Assembly: GCA_017548065.1 (NCBI GenBank)
Contig: JAFYNQ010000093.1
Coordinates: forward strand, 1 to 47,010
Length of the DNA stretch: 47,010 bases
Origin: Oscillospiraceae bacterium
GTDB lineage: Bacteria; Bacillota; Clostridia; Oscillospirales; Oscillospiraceae
Reading direction: 5' to 3'
Part shown: positions 5,186 through 14,026 of the stretch, one piece after another
Position numbering within the stretch: the stretch's first letter is position 1
Layout: the number at the start of each line of letters is the position of its first letter
Program-made: the position numbers and the translations under genes
Notes under the pieces: model-generated
What the model was told of the DNA's origin: nothing
Databases searched by the model: none
Seen by the model: the letters and a program-made list of their open reading frames with translations, nothing else

Positions 5186-8167
5186 ATGGAAGAGAACATT
5201 ATGTCCCTTACACAAATGATGAACGACCTCTATGACGCTCGCAGCGAGGAAGCGCCGGCACCTCCTAAAATTGAAATGCCCAAGCCACCGGATATCGGTG
5301 CCAGCATCCGGGAGGTCATGTCCCGGCTCGCCCTTTACCGCCCCGAGGACAATGCCCGTCATATTATTGAGAAGTTTATTACCTTCCGCATCCGCACAAA
5401 GGGTATGACCACCCCGGAGCAGCGGATGTCCCACTACAATCTTATGCTCATCTGTGAAGAACCCAACACCGCTGTTGAGGTCACCGAAATTTTCATGGAT
5501 GTTTTGGGTGTGAGCAAGCAGAACGCCCGTATCTGCACCGAAGCTGAGGCGCTCCGCCGCAGCTCCCACCTGCTGAACCCGGAGACAAAGCTGTTGCTGA
5601 TCTATGATTGCCAGGAAGTCCCCCGGCTGAATATAGACGGCAACGGCTCCGCCCGTGAGGAAAGCCGCAAACGGATCAATGCCTATCACGAGCTATGGGA
5701 AAAGGTTGCCGACCATGTCCGGGACTACCCGGAGACCATGGTCTTTGTCAGCAGCTGCGCCTCTGTTTACCGCAGCTCCCTGCGCCCCAATACAGCGCTG
5801 TCCCGCCGGCTGTGCGCAGGTCATGTGCATCTGCGTGAGCTGTCTGTGGAATCTCTGCTGGAGGAGTGCCTGGACAATTTCCGAAAAGGCAGCATCCCCT
5901 TCACCCCGGAATTTGAAGAAGCGCTGCGTGCCTATTTCCCCACTGCCTACCGTGTTTCCGACCTCCGTGGCAGAGCCTTTGTGGAAAACCTCACCGGCAG
6001 ACTCTACACACGCTATTTCTGCCGCCCGGACACCACAGAGCTGACCCCGGAATGCATTCCCGATGACAACCCCAAGTTCCAGTCCGTGGAGGATGTTTTG
6101 GGTAACATTGACGGTCTTGTGGGTCTTCAGGCAGTGAAGGAAGAATTTTCCAACATGTACAAGCTGCAGATGGCAGGTCTTGCAGAAAAAGATGCCCATT
6201 ACCACATGATCTTCGCAGGCAACCCCGGCACCGGCAAGACCACCGTGGCACGCATGGCAGCAGACCTGCTGTACAGCATGAATATTATTCAGAAGAACAA
6301 GCTGGTGGTGGCAAAGCCCAGTGACCTGGTCTCCGAATGGGTGGGCGGTACCGGCACCAAGGCCATGGAAGTGATCAAGCGTGCCTACGGCGGCGTGCTG
6401 TTTATTGACGAGGCCTACGGCATTGCCACCATGAACCGTGGTGACGAGCTGCTGAACGTGCTGATGCAGGAGATGGAAAACAACTCCCACAAGCTGGTGG
6501 TGATCCTGGCAGGCTACAGTGAAGAGATGCGTGCGCTGCTGAAAGCGAACCCCGGTCTGTCCAGCCGTATCGGCAGACAGATCCAGTTTGAGGACTACAC
6601 CCAGGAGGAGTTGGCAGAGATCTTCCTCTCCATGTGCAAAAAAGAGGCCTTTACCCTTCATCCCTCTGCCCGTGACGAGCTGGATGACTGCATCGCCGCT
6701 TTGATGACAAAGGAATTCTTCGGCAATGCCCGTGATATCCGCAACATGCTCCAGGAGCTGAAGGAAGCCTGGAGTGAGGACTACTACGAACGGAAGCTGG
6801 TGGCCAAGGACGGTTCTGTCCCCATGACCAAGATCTTCTATCCCCGTCATTTTGAAAAGATCATGCCTCCCAAGAAGCAGGTGAGCATCTCCGACCTGGT
6901 GGGTCTTGACACCATGAAGAGCAAGCTGGAATCCTTCAAGCGGCAGGCGCTGTATCAGAAGTACCTTCGGGAAAAGGGCTTCACCGGTCTGTCCGATTTC
7001 TCCATGCACATGATCTTCACCGGCAACCCCGGCACCGGCAAGACCACTGTGGCAAAGCTCATTGCCGATGATCTGTATGCGGTGGGTATGCTGAAGACGA
7101 ACCGCCTTGTGGTGGCAGAGCGCAAAGACCTGATCAGCGCCTACGGCGAGACCGGCACCCGGACGGCAGATGTGATCCGCAAGGCTGTGGGCGGCGTGCT
7201 GTTTATTGACGAGGCCTACTCCCTGGCAGACAACGGTCGGGGCGGACGTGGCAACGAGTGCATTGAGGTGCTGCTTACCGCCATGGAGGAGCATAAATCC
7301 GACACCGTGTTTATTTTTGCCGGCTATGTGGAGCAGATGCAGGATTTCCTTGCCATGAATCCCGGTCTGCGCTCCCGTATCGGCTACACCTTCCACTTTG
7401 AGGACTATTCTGCGGAAGAGCTCACAGAGATCTATTCCCGAAAGATGCGTGGCTACGGCTTCTCCGTCACCCCCAGTGCCCTGGAAAAGGTACGTACCAT
7501 CATGGAATATTTCCAGGATGTGCAGAATTTCGGCAACGGCCGCTTCGTGGATCATGTGATCCACCAGACCATCAACCAGCGTGCCAACCGGGATTTCACC
7601 AAGAACTACCGCAGTATTCAGGTACGGGATATCCCCTCCATGAAGCTGCTGATCGACACTGCGCCCGACTCCATGCGGCTGTACGATCCTGCGGAGGTCA
7701 CCCGGGAGCAGCAGTTCCGCACCGCCATCCACGAGCTGGGTCATGCCATTGTCATGGTGGCTACCGACCCCGACGTGCTGCCGGAACGGGTAAGCGTGCG
7801 TGGTCATGCCGGCTCCTACGGCCGTGTGACACTGCAACGAACAAGCGGCAACTACACCGAGGAGCAGCTGCTGAATACGCTTTGCGCCCTGCTGGGCGGT
7901 AAAAACGCAGAGCAGCTGATCTTCACCAGCCACGATACCGGCTGCTACAGTGATTACGAGCGTGCCAAGCGGCTGGCAGGTGACATGGTAAACAAGTTTG
8001 CCATGACCACCTACGGTGACAGTCCCAAGGCGATCCTGGAGACCGCTCACAAGCGTTCCACGGAGCTTCTGTCCCAATACAAAGACCGGCTGCCTGCTAT
8101 GGCCGAGGTGCTTATGAAGAAAAAGGACCTCACCGGCAAAGAATTTGTAAAGCTGTTAAATTCCTGA
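5186..8167 (+). CDS. Triple CbxX-type AAA+ protein fused to M41 peptidase
   Basis: A 993-aa soluble protein. Residues 315-560 and 580-830 are two complete CbxX/CfqX-type AAA+ modules: GNPGTGKT Walker A at 345 and again at 613, Walker B VLFIDEAY in each, and sensor/arginine segments NPGLSSRIG and NPGLRSRIG. Residues about 80-290 look like a third, dead AAA module: LLLIYDCQEVP sits where Walker B should be, and RPNTALSRRLC plus the following helices align with the SRIG segments, but there is no Walker A. The C-terminus (840-993) is an FtsH-type M41 zinc peptidase: HELGH at 849-853 and the third ligand D923 in YSDYERA. Unlike FtsH it has no membrane helices. ATP-driven unfolding and proteolysis is inferred. 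A GGAGG site precedes the ATG. Confidence 0.88.
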   Translation: MEENIMSLTQMMNDLYDARSEEAPAPPKIEMPKPPDIGASIREVMSRLALYRPEDNARHIIEKFITFRIRTKGMTTPEQRMSHYNLMLICEEPNTAVEVTEIFMDVLGVSKQNARICTEAEALRRSSHLLNPETKLLLIYDCQEVPRLNIDGNGSAREESRKRINAYHELWEKVADHVRDYPETMVFVSSCASVYRSSLRPNTALSRRLCAGHVHLRELSVESLLEECLDNFRKGSIPFTPEFEEALRAYFPTAYRVSDLRGRAFVENLTGRLYTRYFCRPDTTELTPECIPDDNPKFQSVEDVLGNIDGLVGLQAVKEEFSNMYKLQMAGLAEKDAHYHMIFAGNPGTGKTTVARMAADLLYSMNIIQKNKLVVAKPSDLVSEWVGGTGTKAMEVIKRAYGGVLFIDEAYGIATMNRGDELLNVLMQEMENNSHKLVVILAGYSEEMRALLKANPGLSSRIGRQIQFEDYTQEELAEIFLSMCKKEAFTLHPSARDELDDCIAALMTKEFFGNARDIRNMLQELKEAWSEDYYERKLVAKDGSVPMTKIFYPRHFEKIMPPKKQVSISDLVGLDTMKSKLESFKRQALYQKYLREKGFTGLSDFSMHMIFTGNPGTGKTTVAKLIADDLYAVGMLKTNRLVVAERKDLISAYGETGTRTADVIRKAVGGVLFIDEAYSLADNGRGGRGNECIEVLLTAMEEHKSDTVFIFAGYVEQMQDFLAMNPGLRSRIGYTFHFEDYSAEELTEIYSRKMRGYGFSVTPSALEKVRTIMEYFQDVQNFGNGRFVDHVIHQTINQRANRDFTKNYRSIQVRDIPSMKLLIDTAPDSMRLYDPAEVTREQQFRTAIHELGHAIVMVATDPDVLPERVSVRGHAGSYGRVTLQRTSGNYTEEQLLNTLCALLGGKNAEQLIFTSHDTGCYSDYERAKRLAGDMVNKFAMTTYGDSPKAILETAHKRSTELLSQYKDRLPAMAEVLMKKKDLTGKEFVKLLNS

Positions 8168-8173
8168 CAAACA

Positions 8174-8207
8174 GCCGGCGGAGTGGTTACTCCGCCGGCG
8201 CTTCTTT
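8174..8207 (+). terminator. Terminator after AAA-M41 gene
   Basis: A perfect 11-bp stem GCCGGCGGAGT/ACTCCGCCGGC with a GGTT loop is followed by GCTTCTTTT. It separates the three-gene CARF/AAA-peptidase operon from the TIR-TPR gene, although read-through is possible because the T-run is broken. Confidence 0.75.
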
Positions 8208-8250
8208 TGCCGCAAAACGCAAAATAAAGGTAGCAGAGCGAAGCGAACTG

Positions 8251-8259
8251 TGGTATTAT
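8251..8259 (+). promoter_or_regulatory. Extended -10 promoter of the TIR-TPR gene
   Basis: TGG followed by TATTAT gives an extended -10 (TGn) element about 32 bases before the start codon. No good -35 is visible 17 bases upstream. This suggests that the TIR-TPR gene can be transcribed on its own. Confidence 0.45.
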
Positions 8260-8290
8260 GATTTTATAACGAAAAGGAGGGTGCTGCGGT

Positions 8291-10777
8291 ATGGTCAGCT
8301 TTCAGAGAAAAACCCGTGACAAACTGGATATTGAAAAGAAGCCCCGTGTGTATTTTACCTGCCATCCGGAGGATTTTAATGCCTATTTTTCCAAGATCTG
8401 CCAGGATATTTTCAAGACCCATGACTGCGCCGTTTATTATACCGAGGACATGACGGAAGCGATCCCCCGGGAGCAGCAGAACACCGACCTGAACCACATG
8501 AACCTGGTGGTTGTCCCGGTGACCATGAAGCTTCTGCTGCAGCCCAACCGTGCCATGGACGAGGACATCGCCTTCGCACGTAAGCAGCAGATCCCCATTT
8601 TGCCCATTATGATGGAGCCGGGCATTGAGCCTCTGTATGCCCGGCCGGACAAATTTGAAAACCTGCAGTTTCTGACCCCGATCAAAACCGACAGCACCGC
8701 CATCCCCTACGAACAGAAGCTGAAGAATTTCCTGGAATCCGTGCTGATCAATGAAGAGCTGGCAAACCGCATTCGCGCAGCCTTTGATGCCTATATCTTT
8801 TTAAGCTACCGCAAAACGGATCGCCATCTTGCCAATTCGCTGATGCAGCAGATCCACAGCATCCCGGAATATCGGGATATTGCCATCTGGTTTGATGAAT
8901 TTCTGACTCCCGGTGAAAGCTTCAAGGAAAACATTGAAAAGATCCTGGATGACTGCAATCTGTTTGCCCTGCTGGTCACCCCCCGGCTGCTGGAGAAGGT
9001 GACTGATCCGGAAAGTGGAGAGCTCCGGGACAACTATGTGATCTCCACGGAGCTGCCCCTGGCACAAAAAAATAAGGAAGAAAAAGGCACACAGATCCTC
9101 CCCGTGGAAATGGAAGAAACCGACAAGACGGCGCTGGCCGCTTTGGATATTCAGGACTGCATCCATTGGGAAGACCGCGCCTTCCGGGAACGTCTGCTGG
9201 AAACACTGTCCAAAATCGCCATCACCCCCAACCACACCCCGGAGCACAATTACCTCATCGGTCTTGCCTATCTGGAGGGCATTGACGTGGAAACAAACCG
9301 TGCCCTGGGTCTGGAGCTGCTGGAAACGGCAGCAGAGGCAGGTCTCACCGTGGCAATGGGACGGCTTGCCTCTTTATATAAAAATGTTGACCGCAAAAAA
9401 TCCCACATATGGGCAGACCGGCTTTATCATCACCTTGTGGAGCTCCACGGAGAAGACCATCCCTTCACCATGACCATTCTTAAGGTTCTTGCCACCAGCG
9501 ACAGCGACCTGGGAGATTACGAAATTGCCCTGGAGCGGATGGAAAAGGTGTATGACTGGCAATGCGATCAAGGCAAGGCAAACCACCCCGACACCCTGGA
9601 CACCATGCATAATCTGGCAAATATTTACCGTCTTCTCCATCGGCACGAAAAGTCGCTGGCGTTGCACAAAAAGGTATATGCGCAGCGATGCCTGGATCTG
9701 GGCAAGACCCATATTGATACACTGGCAGCCTACAGTAGCGTTGCGTCTGCCTACGGTGACCTTGGGGATCACGAAAAATCCCTGGAGCTACTGGAGAAGG
9801 TATACGATCTGCAGTGTGCCCACGTAGGCGAGACCCACCCCACTACCCTTCTGACCCTGAGCAATTGGGCATCCACCTATAATGACACGAAAGCGTATGA
9901 CAAAGCAATTCCGCTGCTGGAAAAAGCCTATACCCTGCTTTGCGATTCCCAGGCAGCAAACCAGCCTCACGCCATCATGGTTCTGAACAACCTTGCCTTT
10001 GCCTACGGCAAGGTCGGCCGCCACCGGGAGGCCATAGAGCGCATGGAGACGGCCTATAAACAGCTGTGTCAGGCCACTACTCCCAAGCACCCGGACGCCC
10101 TGGCTTTCCTGAACAATCTGGCTGCGGTTTATGAGAACAGCGGCAACCACACAAAGGCCATAGAGCTATACGAAAAGCTGTATCATCTGCGCTGCAGCGT
10201 GCAGAGTGAAAGCCATCCCGATAATTTGCTGTACCTGCTGAATCTGATAGATTACTGCCACAAAAACGGCAAGGATCAGAAGGCACTTGCCTTTTACGAA
10301 ATCGTCTATGCCCAGTGGGAGACAATGCCCGTGGGAGATTACCCCAGCGCCTACTGGGAAATTTTGAGCCGGTTGTCCTGCCTTTCCGATATCTTTGGCA
10401 AGGATCAACGGGCATTTGCCCTTTCCAAACAGCTTTACGAGCGGCAGCGCAAAGCGCTGGGTGAAAGCGATCCTGCCACCATGACAGCACTGAATAACAT
10501 GGCTTGCGCCTGCTCCAATATGGGCAAGCACCGGAAGGCATTGGATCTGCTGGAAAAAGCCTACAAGCTGCGCCGCAAGCACCTGGGTGAGGACGATCCC
10601 GACACCTTGACTACCTTAAGCAGCCTTGCCGTCACCTGCTATGAGATGGACAAAAAGCGCAAGGGCGTGGAGCTGATGCAGACGGTGTACCGCCTTCGTT
10701 CGGCCCGCCTGGGAGAAAACCACCCCGACACCCGGGATGCCCAGACCCAGCTGAAAACCATGCGGGAAAACGGCTGA
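8291..10777 (+). CDS. Tandem TIR-domain protein with Sel1/TPR repeats
   Basis: An 828-aa soluble protein. Residues about 18-150 are a divergent TIR-like module (VYFTCHPED, VVVPVTMKLLL, MDEDIAFARKQQIPILPIMM). Residues about 166-305 are a clearer TIR domain: YIFLSYRKTDRHLA, IWFDEFLTPGESF, LFALLVTPRLL, then NYVISTELPLA, whose glutamate sits where catalytic TIRs carry their NADase glutamate. A Sel1-like segment (LIGLAYLEGID, about 325-365) leads to about nine kinesin-light-chain-type TPRs of 42 residues to the C-terminus, each ending in a variant of HPDTL. Bacterial TIR proteins cleave NAD+ or make signalling nucleotides; TPRs usually bind a trigger or partner. The strong AAGGAGG fits the ATG. 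It lies 123 bases after the AAA-peptidase gene, beyond a terminator. Confidence 0.88.
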   Translation: MVSFQRKTRDKLDIEKKPRVYFTCHPEDFNAYFSKICQDIFKTHDCAVYYTEDMTEAIPREQQNTDLNHMNLVVVPVTMKLLLQPNRAMDEDIAFARKQQIPILPIMMEPGIEPLYARPDKFENLQFLTPIKTDSTAIPYEQKLKNFLESVLINEELANRIRAAFDAYIFLSYRKTDRHLANSLMQQIHSIPEYRDIAIWFDEFLTPGESFKENIEKILDDCNLFALLVTPRLLEKVTDPESGELRDNYVISTELPLAQKNKEEKGTQILPVEMEETDKTALAALDIQDCIHWEDRAFRERLLETLSKIAITPNHTPEHNYLIGLAYLEGIDVETNRALGLELLETAAEAGLTVAMGRLASLYKNVDRKKSHIWADRLYHHLVELHGEDHPFTMTILKVLATSDSDLGDYEIALERMEKVYDWQCDQGKANHPDTLDTMHNLANIYRLLHRHEKSLALHKKVYAQRCLDLGKTHIDTLAAYSSVASAYGDLGDHEKSLELLEKVYDLQCAHVGETHPTTLLTLSNWASTYNDTKAYDKAIPLLEKAYTLLCDSQAANQPHAIMVLNNLAFAYGKVGRHREAIERMETAYKQLCQATTPKHPDALAFLNNLAAVYENSGNHTKAIELYEKLYHLRCSVQSESHPDNLLYLLNLIDYCHKNGKDQKALAFYEIVYAQWETMPVGDYPSAYWEILSRLSCLSDIFGKDQRAFALSKQLYERQRKALGESDPATMTALNNMACACSNMGKHRKALDLLEKAYKLRRKHLGEDDPDTLTTLSSLAVTCYEMDKKRKGVELMQTVYRLRSARLGENHPDTRDAQTQLKTMRENG

Positions 10778-10802
10778 TCATTTTGCATTTCAAACCCAAA
10801 GC

Positions 10803-10839
10803 CCCCACCGTCGGACGCTGTGCCGGCGGTGGGGATTTT
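10803..10839 (+). terminator. Terminator after TIR-TPR gene
   Basis: CCCCACCG (10803-10810) pairs with CGGTGGGG (10827-10834) and is followed by ATTTTG. The T-run is short, so termination may be partial. Confidence 0.65.
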
Positions 10840-10880
10840 GCGGCTATGGGGAAAGTGGGAACAATCATGACCAAAAACAG

Positions 10881-10909
10881 TTGCTTTTTACATAAAAATA
10901 TGGTATAAT
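10881..10909 (+). promoter_or_regulatory. Promoter of secreted wall-binding protein gene
   Basis: -35 TTGCTT (10881-10886), 17-base spacer and a perfect TATAAT (10904-10909), preceded by TGG as an extended -10. It lies 38 bases before the chosen start codon. Confidence 0.8.
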
Positions 10910-10947
10910 TCTAAAGGTTATGCATTTTAACGAAAGGAGTGCCGTAT

Positions 10948-12567
10948 ATGAAGCGGACACTGGCGGTTGTTTTGTGCATTGTGCTGCTGGCGCTGATGGT
11001 ACCCAGCCAGGTCTTTGGTCAGGGACTCAGCAGTCATGAGGCAGTGAAGCAGGAAGTCAGCCGAATCTATGCAAAATGTCTGGAATCCGCAGGCAAGGAA
11101 TCCTTTGCCGGTTTCTGCGGTCTTATGACAAGTCTTCAGCTGTGGCATCTCGGTGTGAACCGTGAGCTGACAGCCACCCATAACGGAAACGAGCAATTTG
11201 ACGCTTACAAAGACGTGGCTGTGACCTCCGGCGGTTATCACGTTACGGCATATCCCGCAGAGATGTTCACATTGGAGCAGGCGCTGGCCGCCATCACACA
11301 GAACGGTACCCGGGATGCAGATAACATCCTGGTGGGTTTTGAAAGCACCAACACCGAGGCCGGCAGTGTGTACGGTCACGCACTGGTGATCCATACCATT
11401 ATGGACGGCACTGTCTACTATGTGGAGAATTATTACACCTCCCTGGCAGGCCCCGAGGGCAGCGTGATCGCCTGCTCTATTGATCAGTTTGTAAGATTCT
11501 ATCAGGACTGGACCGTGCTGGAAGGTGTCATCCATTTCGGTGACCGCCGCTATTCCGACAGCTGCCAGGCCTTTGGCACCGATCTTTATGTCCGTACCCG
11601 TTTCGGCAGCACCCTCCGTTCCCAGCCCTCTCTGATCGGCGAGAACGATTGCCGCCGCATCCGCACCCTGGCAGCCGGTGAGCTGCTCCACGCCACCGCT
11701 GTTTACATGAACAAGGATGGCGAGATGTTCTACTACATTGACGAGGGTCACTACTCCGGCTACGTTGCCGCAAAGGCAGTGAGCATCAGCCGTATGAACC
11801 TGGAGGCGCTCTCTGCCCGGGACATTTCCATTCCCGAGACCATGAAGCCCGGTGAAGATCCCAAGCTGGGCGGCATTGCCACCGCCTATGATTGCTCCAT
11901 CAGCACCATGTCCGCCATTGTCACCGATGACATGGACAATACCGTGCTGGAGGCAGAGCTGGACACCACCGGCAGCACCTGCAATTTCTCCTCTCTTAAT
12001 GAGCAGCTTGACCTCTCCCAGCTGGCAGAAGGCAGTTATACCGTGTCCCTCTATGCCACCGCCGCCTGCGTAACTGCACGTGGCAACGGCCTTGTAACAA
12101 TGTACTCCCGACAGCTGATGGGAAGCGGCGCTTTGCAGGTAGGCGAAGCAGTGACCGCCCGTCGCAGCGCACCCCAGGAGGCAGAGGAAACCTTCCCCAA
12201 CGGCTGGTCTGTGAAATCCGGGGTCTGGTACTACTACAAAAACGGCAAGCCCTGCACCGGTTGGTTCACCTACCTGGGTGTGGAGTATTACCTGAACAGT
12301 GACGGCTCTGTATCCACAGGCTGGGCAGAAATTGACGGCTTCCGCAGATACTTCTCCCCCACCGGCGCTGTATGCACCGGCTGGGTCACCGCCCCCGACG
12401 GCATCCACCACTGGCTGCCTGACGGCACCGAGGCCATGGGCAAGCAGGTCATTGAAGGAAAGCTTTATTTCTTTGACCAAGAGGGCATCCTGATCACCAA
12501 CAGCACTGTAGAGGACGAGGGTGTCACCTACAAGATCGGTCAGGACGGCATTGCCGTAGAAAAGTAA
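10948..12567 (+). CDS. Secreted protein: papain-like, SH3b and wall-binding repeats
   Basis: A 539-aa exported protein. The ATG at 10948 is chosen because AAAGGAG lies 8 bases before it; the upstream in-frame GTG overlaps that site. Residues 1-24 are a signal peptide ending near QVFGQG. The following region has a cysteine in SFAGFCGLM and a histidine in VYGHALVIH with YYVENYY after it, the Cys-His-Asn order and spacing of papain-like (C39/NlpC-like) peptidases; this is tentative. A bacterial SH3-type segment follows (DLYVRTRFGSTLRSQPS, SGYVAAKAV), then a beta-sandwich-like stretch, and the C-terminal 120 residues are glucan/choline-binding-type repeats (GVWYYYKNGKPCTGWF and three degenerate copies). 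It probably attaches to the cell surface. Its substrate is unknown. Confidence 0.8.
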   Translation: MKRTLAVVLCIVLLALMVPSQVFGQGLSSHEAVKQEVSRIYAKCLESAGKESFAGFCGLMTSLQLWHLGVNRELTATHNGNEQFDAYKDVAVTSGGYHVTAYPAEMFTLEQALAAITQNGTRDADNILVGFESTNTEAGSVYGHALVIHTIMDGTVYYVENYYTSLAGPEGSVIACSIDQFVRFYQDWTVLEGVIHFGDRRYSDSCQAFGTDLYVRTRFGSTLRSQPSLIGENDCRRIRTLAAGELLHATAVYMNKDGEMFYYIDEGHYSGYVAAKAVSISRMNLEALSARDISIPETMKPGEDPKLGGIATAYDCSISTMSAIVTDDMDNTVLEAELDTTGSTCNFSSLNEQLDLSQLAEGSYTVSLYATAACVTARGNGLVTMYSRQLMGSGALQVGEAVTARRSAPQEAEETFPNGWSVKSGVWYYYKNGKPCTGWFTYLGVEYYLNSDGSVSTGWAEIDGFRRYFSPTGAVCTGWVTAPDGIHHWLPDGTEAMGKQVIEGKLYFFDQEGILITNSTVEDEGVTYKIGQDGIAVEK

Positions 12568-12573
12568 AAACGC

Positions 12574-12610
12574 AAACGGTGAGTTGCAGCTGCGACTCAC
12601 CGTTTTTATT
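12574..12610 (+). terminator. Terminator after wall-binding protein gene
   Basis: AAACGGTGAGT pairs with ACTCACCGTTT across a GC-rich near-palindromic loop and is followed by TTATT. It is a classical intrinsic terminator with T-run and A-run on either side. Confidence 0.9.
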
Positions 12611-12611
12611 C

Positions 12612-12674
12612 GCACTATTTTTGCATATACCCAAATTGCCCGATTTCATTAGCACAATTTTTGCATGTGCAAGG
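12612..12674. repeat. Short direct repeat with palindrome upstream of oxidoreductase
   Basis: GCACTATTTTTGCATAT near 12612 is repeated as GCACAATTTTTGCATGT near 12652, a spacing of about 40 bases (four helical turns). The second copy includes the palindrome TTGCA-TG-TGCAA at 12661-12672, an arrangement seen in LacI/GalR-type operators. Both lie just upstream of the oxidoreductase promoter. Function is not established. Confidence 0.45.
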
Positions 12675-12701
12675 ATTATTTTGCCCCTTTTCTTACTTTT
12701 C

Positions 12702-12730
12702 TTGACATTTCGGTCTGTGGGTGCTATAAA
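12702..12730 (+). promoter_or_regulatory. Strong sigma-A promoter of the oxidoreductase gene
   Basis: A consensus -35 TTGACA (12702-12707), a 17-base spacer and -10 TATAAA (12725-12730), 30 bases before the ATG. Confidence 0.88.
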
Positions 12731-12759
12731 AAGAGAAAAACACGTAAGGAGCAAGCAGT

Positions 12760-14016
12760 ATGAAAAAAGTAACCTTTGCTATTTTGGGTATGGGTAACCG
12801 TGGCACTGCCTATGCCGGCAGACAGCTGAAGTTCCCGGAGGAGATGGAAGTGGTTGCCATGGCAGACAACCGCCGTGTGCGCCTGGATGCCGCCAACAAG
12901 TATCTGAACCTGCCGGAGGATCGGCTGTTTGACGGTGCCGATGCCATTTTGTCCCAGCCTAAGCTGGCTGACATTATGGTCATTGCTACCCAGGATGCCC
13001 AGCATCGGGATCACGCTGTCCGCGCCATGGAGCTGGGCTATGACCTGCTGCTGGAAAAGCCCATTTCCAACAAGCTGGAGGATATTGTATACATCACCGA
13101 GACCGCCAAGCGCCTGGGCAGAACCGTTATCGTCTGCCACGTACTGCGCTACACCGCCTTCTACCGTGAGATCAAGCGGCTGGTAAGCGAGGGTGTCGTG
13201 GGTAAGGTGCAGTCTGTGGAGGCCATGGAGCAGGTGGGTTATTACCACTATGCCCACAGCTATGTCCGTGGAAACTGGCACAAGGAAGCTGACTCCAGCC
13301 CCATGATCCTTGCCAAGTGCAGCCATGATATGGATATCATCCCCTGGCTGGTGGACAAGAAATGCCTGAAGCTGAACTCCTTCGGCTCTCTTGCTTATTT
13401 CAAGGCAGAAAACTGCCCCGAGGGCGCCACTGAGCGCTGCTTTGACTGCAAGGTGGAAAACTGTCCCTTCCATGCGCCTAATTTCTATCTGTCCCGTATG
13501 CCCGGCTGGCCTACCCACATTCTCCATCCGGAACCCAACGAGGAGAACATCCTGGAGGCTCTGCGCACCAGCAACTACGGCAAGTGCGTGTTCAAAATGG
13601 ACAACGATGTGGTTGACCACCAGACTGTGCAGATGCTTCTGGAGGACGGTGTCACCTGCACCTTCCAGATGATCGGCTTTACCAACGATCAGACCCGTAC
13701 CATCCGCATCATGGGTACGGAGGGTGAGATCTGGGGCGACTTCCACAGCCGCAAGGTCTACTGGCAGTGCTTCAACCAGGAGGTTCACGAGATCGATCTG
13801 GAAAAGATCTGCACCGACTTCTCCGGTCACGGCGGCGGCGACTCCGGCCTTGTGTATGACGTGATCCGCCTTTACCGTGGCGACGATTTTGATACCAGTG
13901 CCATCACCTTCCTGAACAGAAGCGCAGAGAGCCATTACATGGCCTTTGCTGCCGAAGCCTCCCGTGTGGCAGGCGGTCAGCTGGTGGATATGGAAGAATT
14001 CGTAGCAAAGCTGTAA
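12760..14016 (+). CDS. Gfo/Idh/MocA-family oxidoreductase
   Basis: A 418-aa cytosolic NAD(P)-dependent dehydrogenase of the Gfo/Idh/MocA family, which oxidises or reduces sugars, inositols and related compounds. The N-terminal Rossmann fold has the GMGNRG nucleotide loop (residues 10-15), the acidic end of beta-2 (ADNRRVR), and the family EKP motif at 99-101. The C-terminal half is the substrate domain. It contains a cysteine-rich insertion (CPEGATERCFDCKVENC, about 217-233) with four cysteines, which could bind a metal and is not usual in the family. It has its own strong promoter and AAGGAG site. It precedes a NAGPA-domain protein and a phosphohexomutase, which suggests carbohydrate metabolism. 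The exact substrate is unknown. Confidence 0.92.
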   Translation: MKKVTFAILGMGNRGTAYAGRQLKFPEEMEVVAMADNRRVRLDAANKYLNLPEDRLFDGADAILSQPKLADIMVIATQDAQHRDHAVRAMELGYDLLLEKPISNKLEDIVYITETAKRLGRTVIVCHVLRYTAFYREIKRLVSEGVVGKVQSVEAMEQVGYYHYAHSYVRGNWHKEADSSPMILAKCSHDMDIIPWLVDKKCLKLNSFGSLAYFKAENCPEGATERCFDCKVENCPFHAPNFYLSRMPGWPTHILHPEPNEENILEALRTSNYGKCVFKMDNDVVDHQTVQMLLEDGVTCTFQMIGFTNDQTRTIRIMGTEGEIWGDFHSRKVYWQCFNQEVHEIDLEKICTDFSGHGGGDSGLVYDVIRLYRGDDFDTSAITFLNRSAESHYMAFAAEASRVAGGQLVDMEEFVAKL

Positions 14017-14026
14017 GCAAACTTTT

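Noticed and set aside
5693-8077. Long open frame on the minus strand (794 codons)
   Set aside because: It lies wholly inside the AAA-peptidase gene, has no ribosome site or domain, and its composition (His/Gly/Val-rich) is typical of antisense shadow frames in GC-rich genes.
3084-10777. Type III CRISPR or Thoeris system at locus 1
   Set aside because: There are no cas genes or repeat arrays, and no ThsA-like Sir2/macro protein accompanies the TIR protein. The similarity is limited to single domains.
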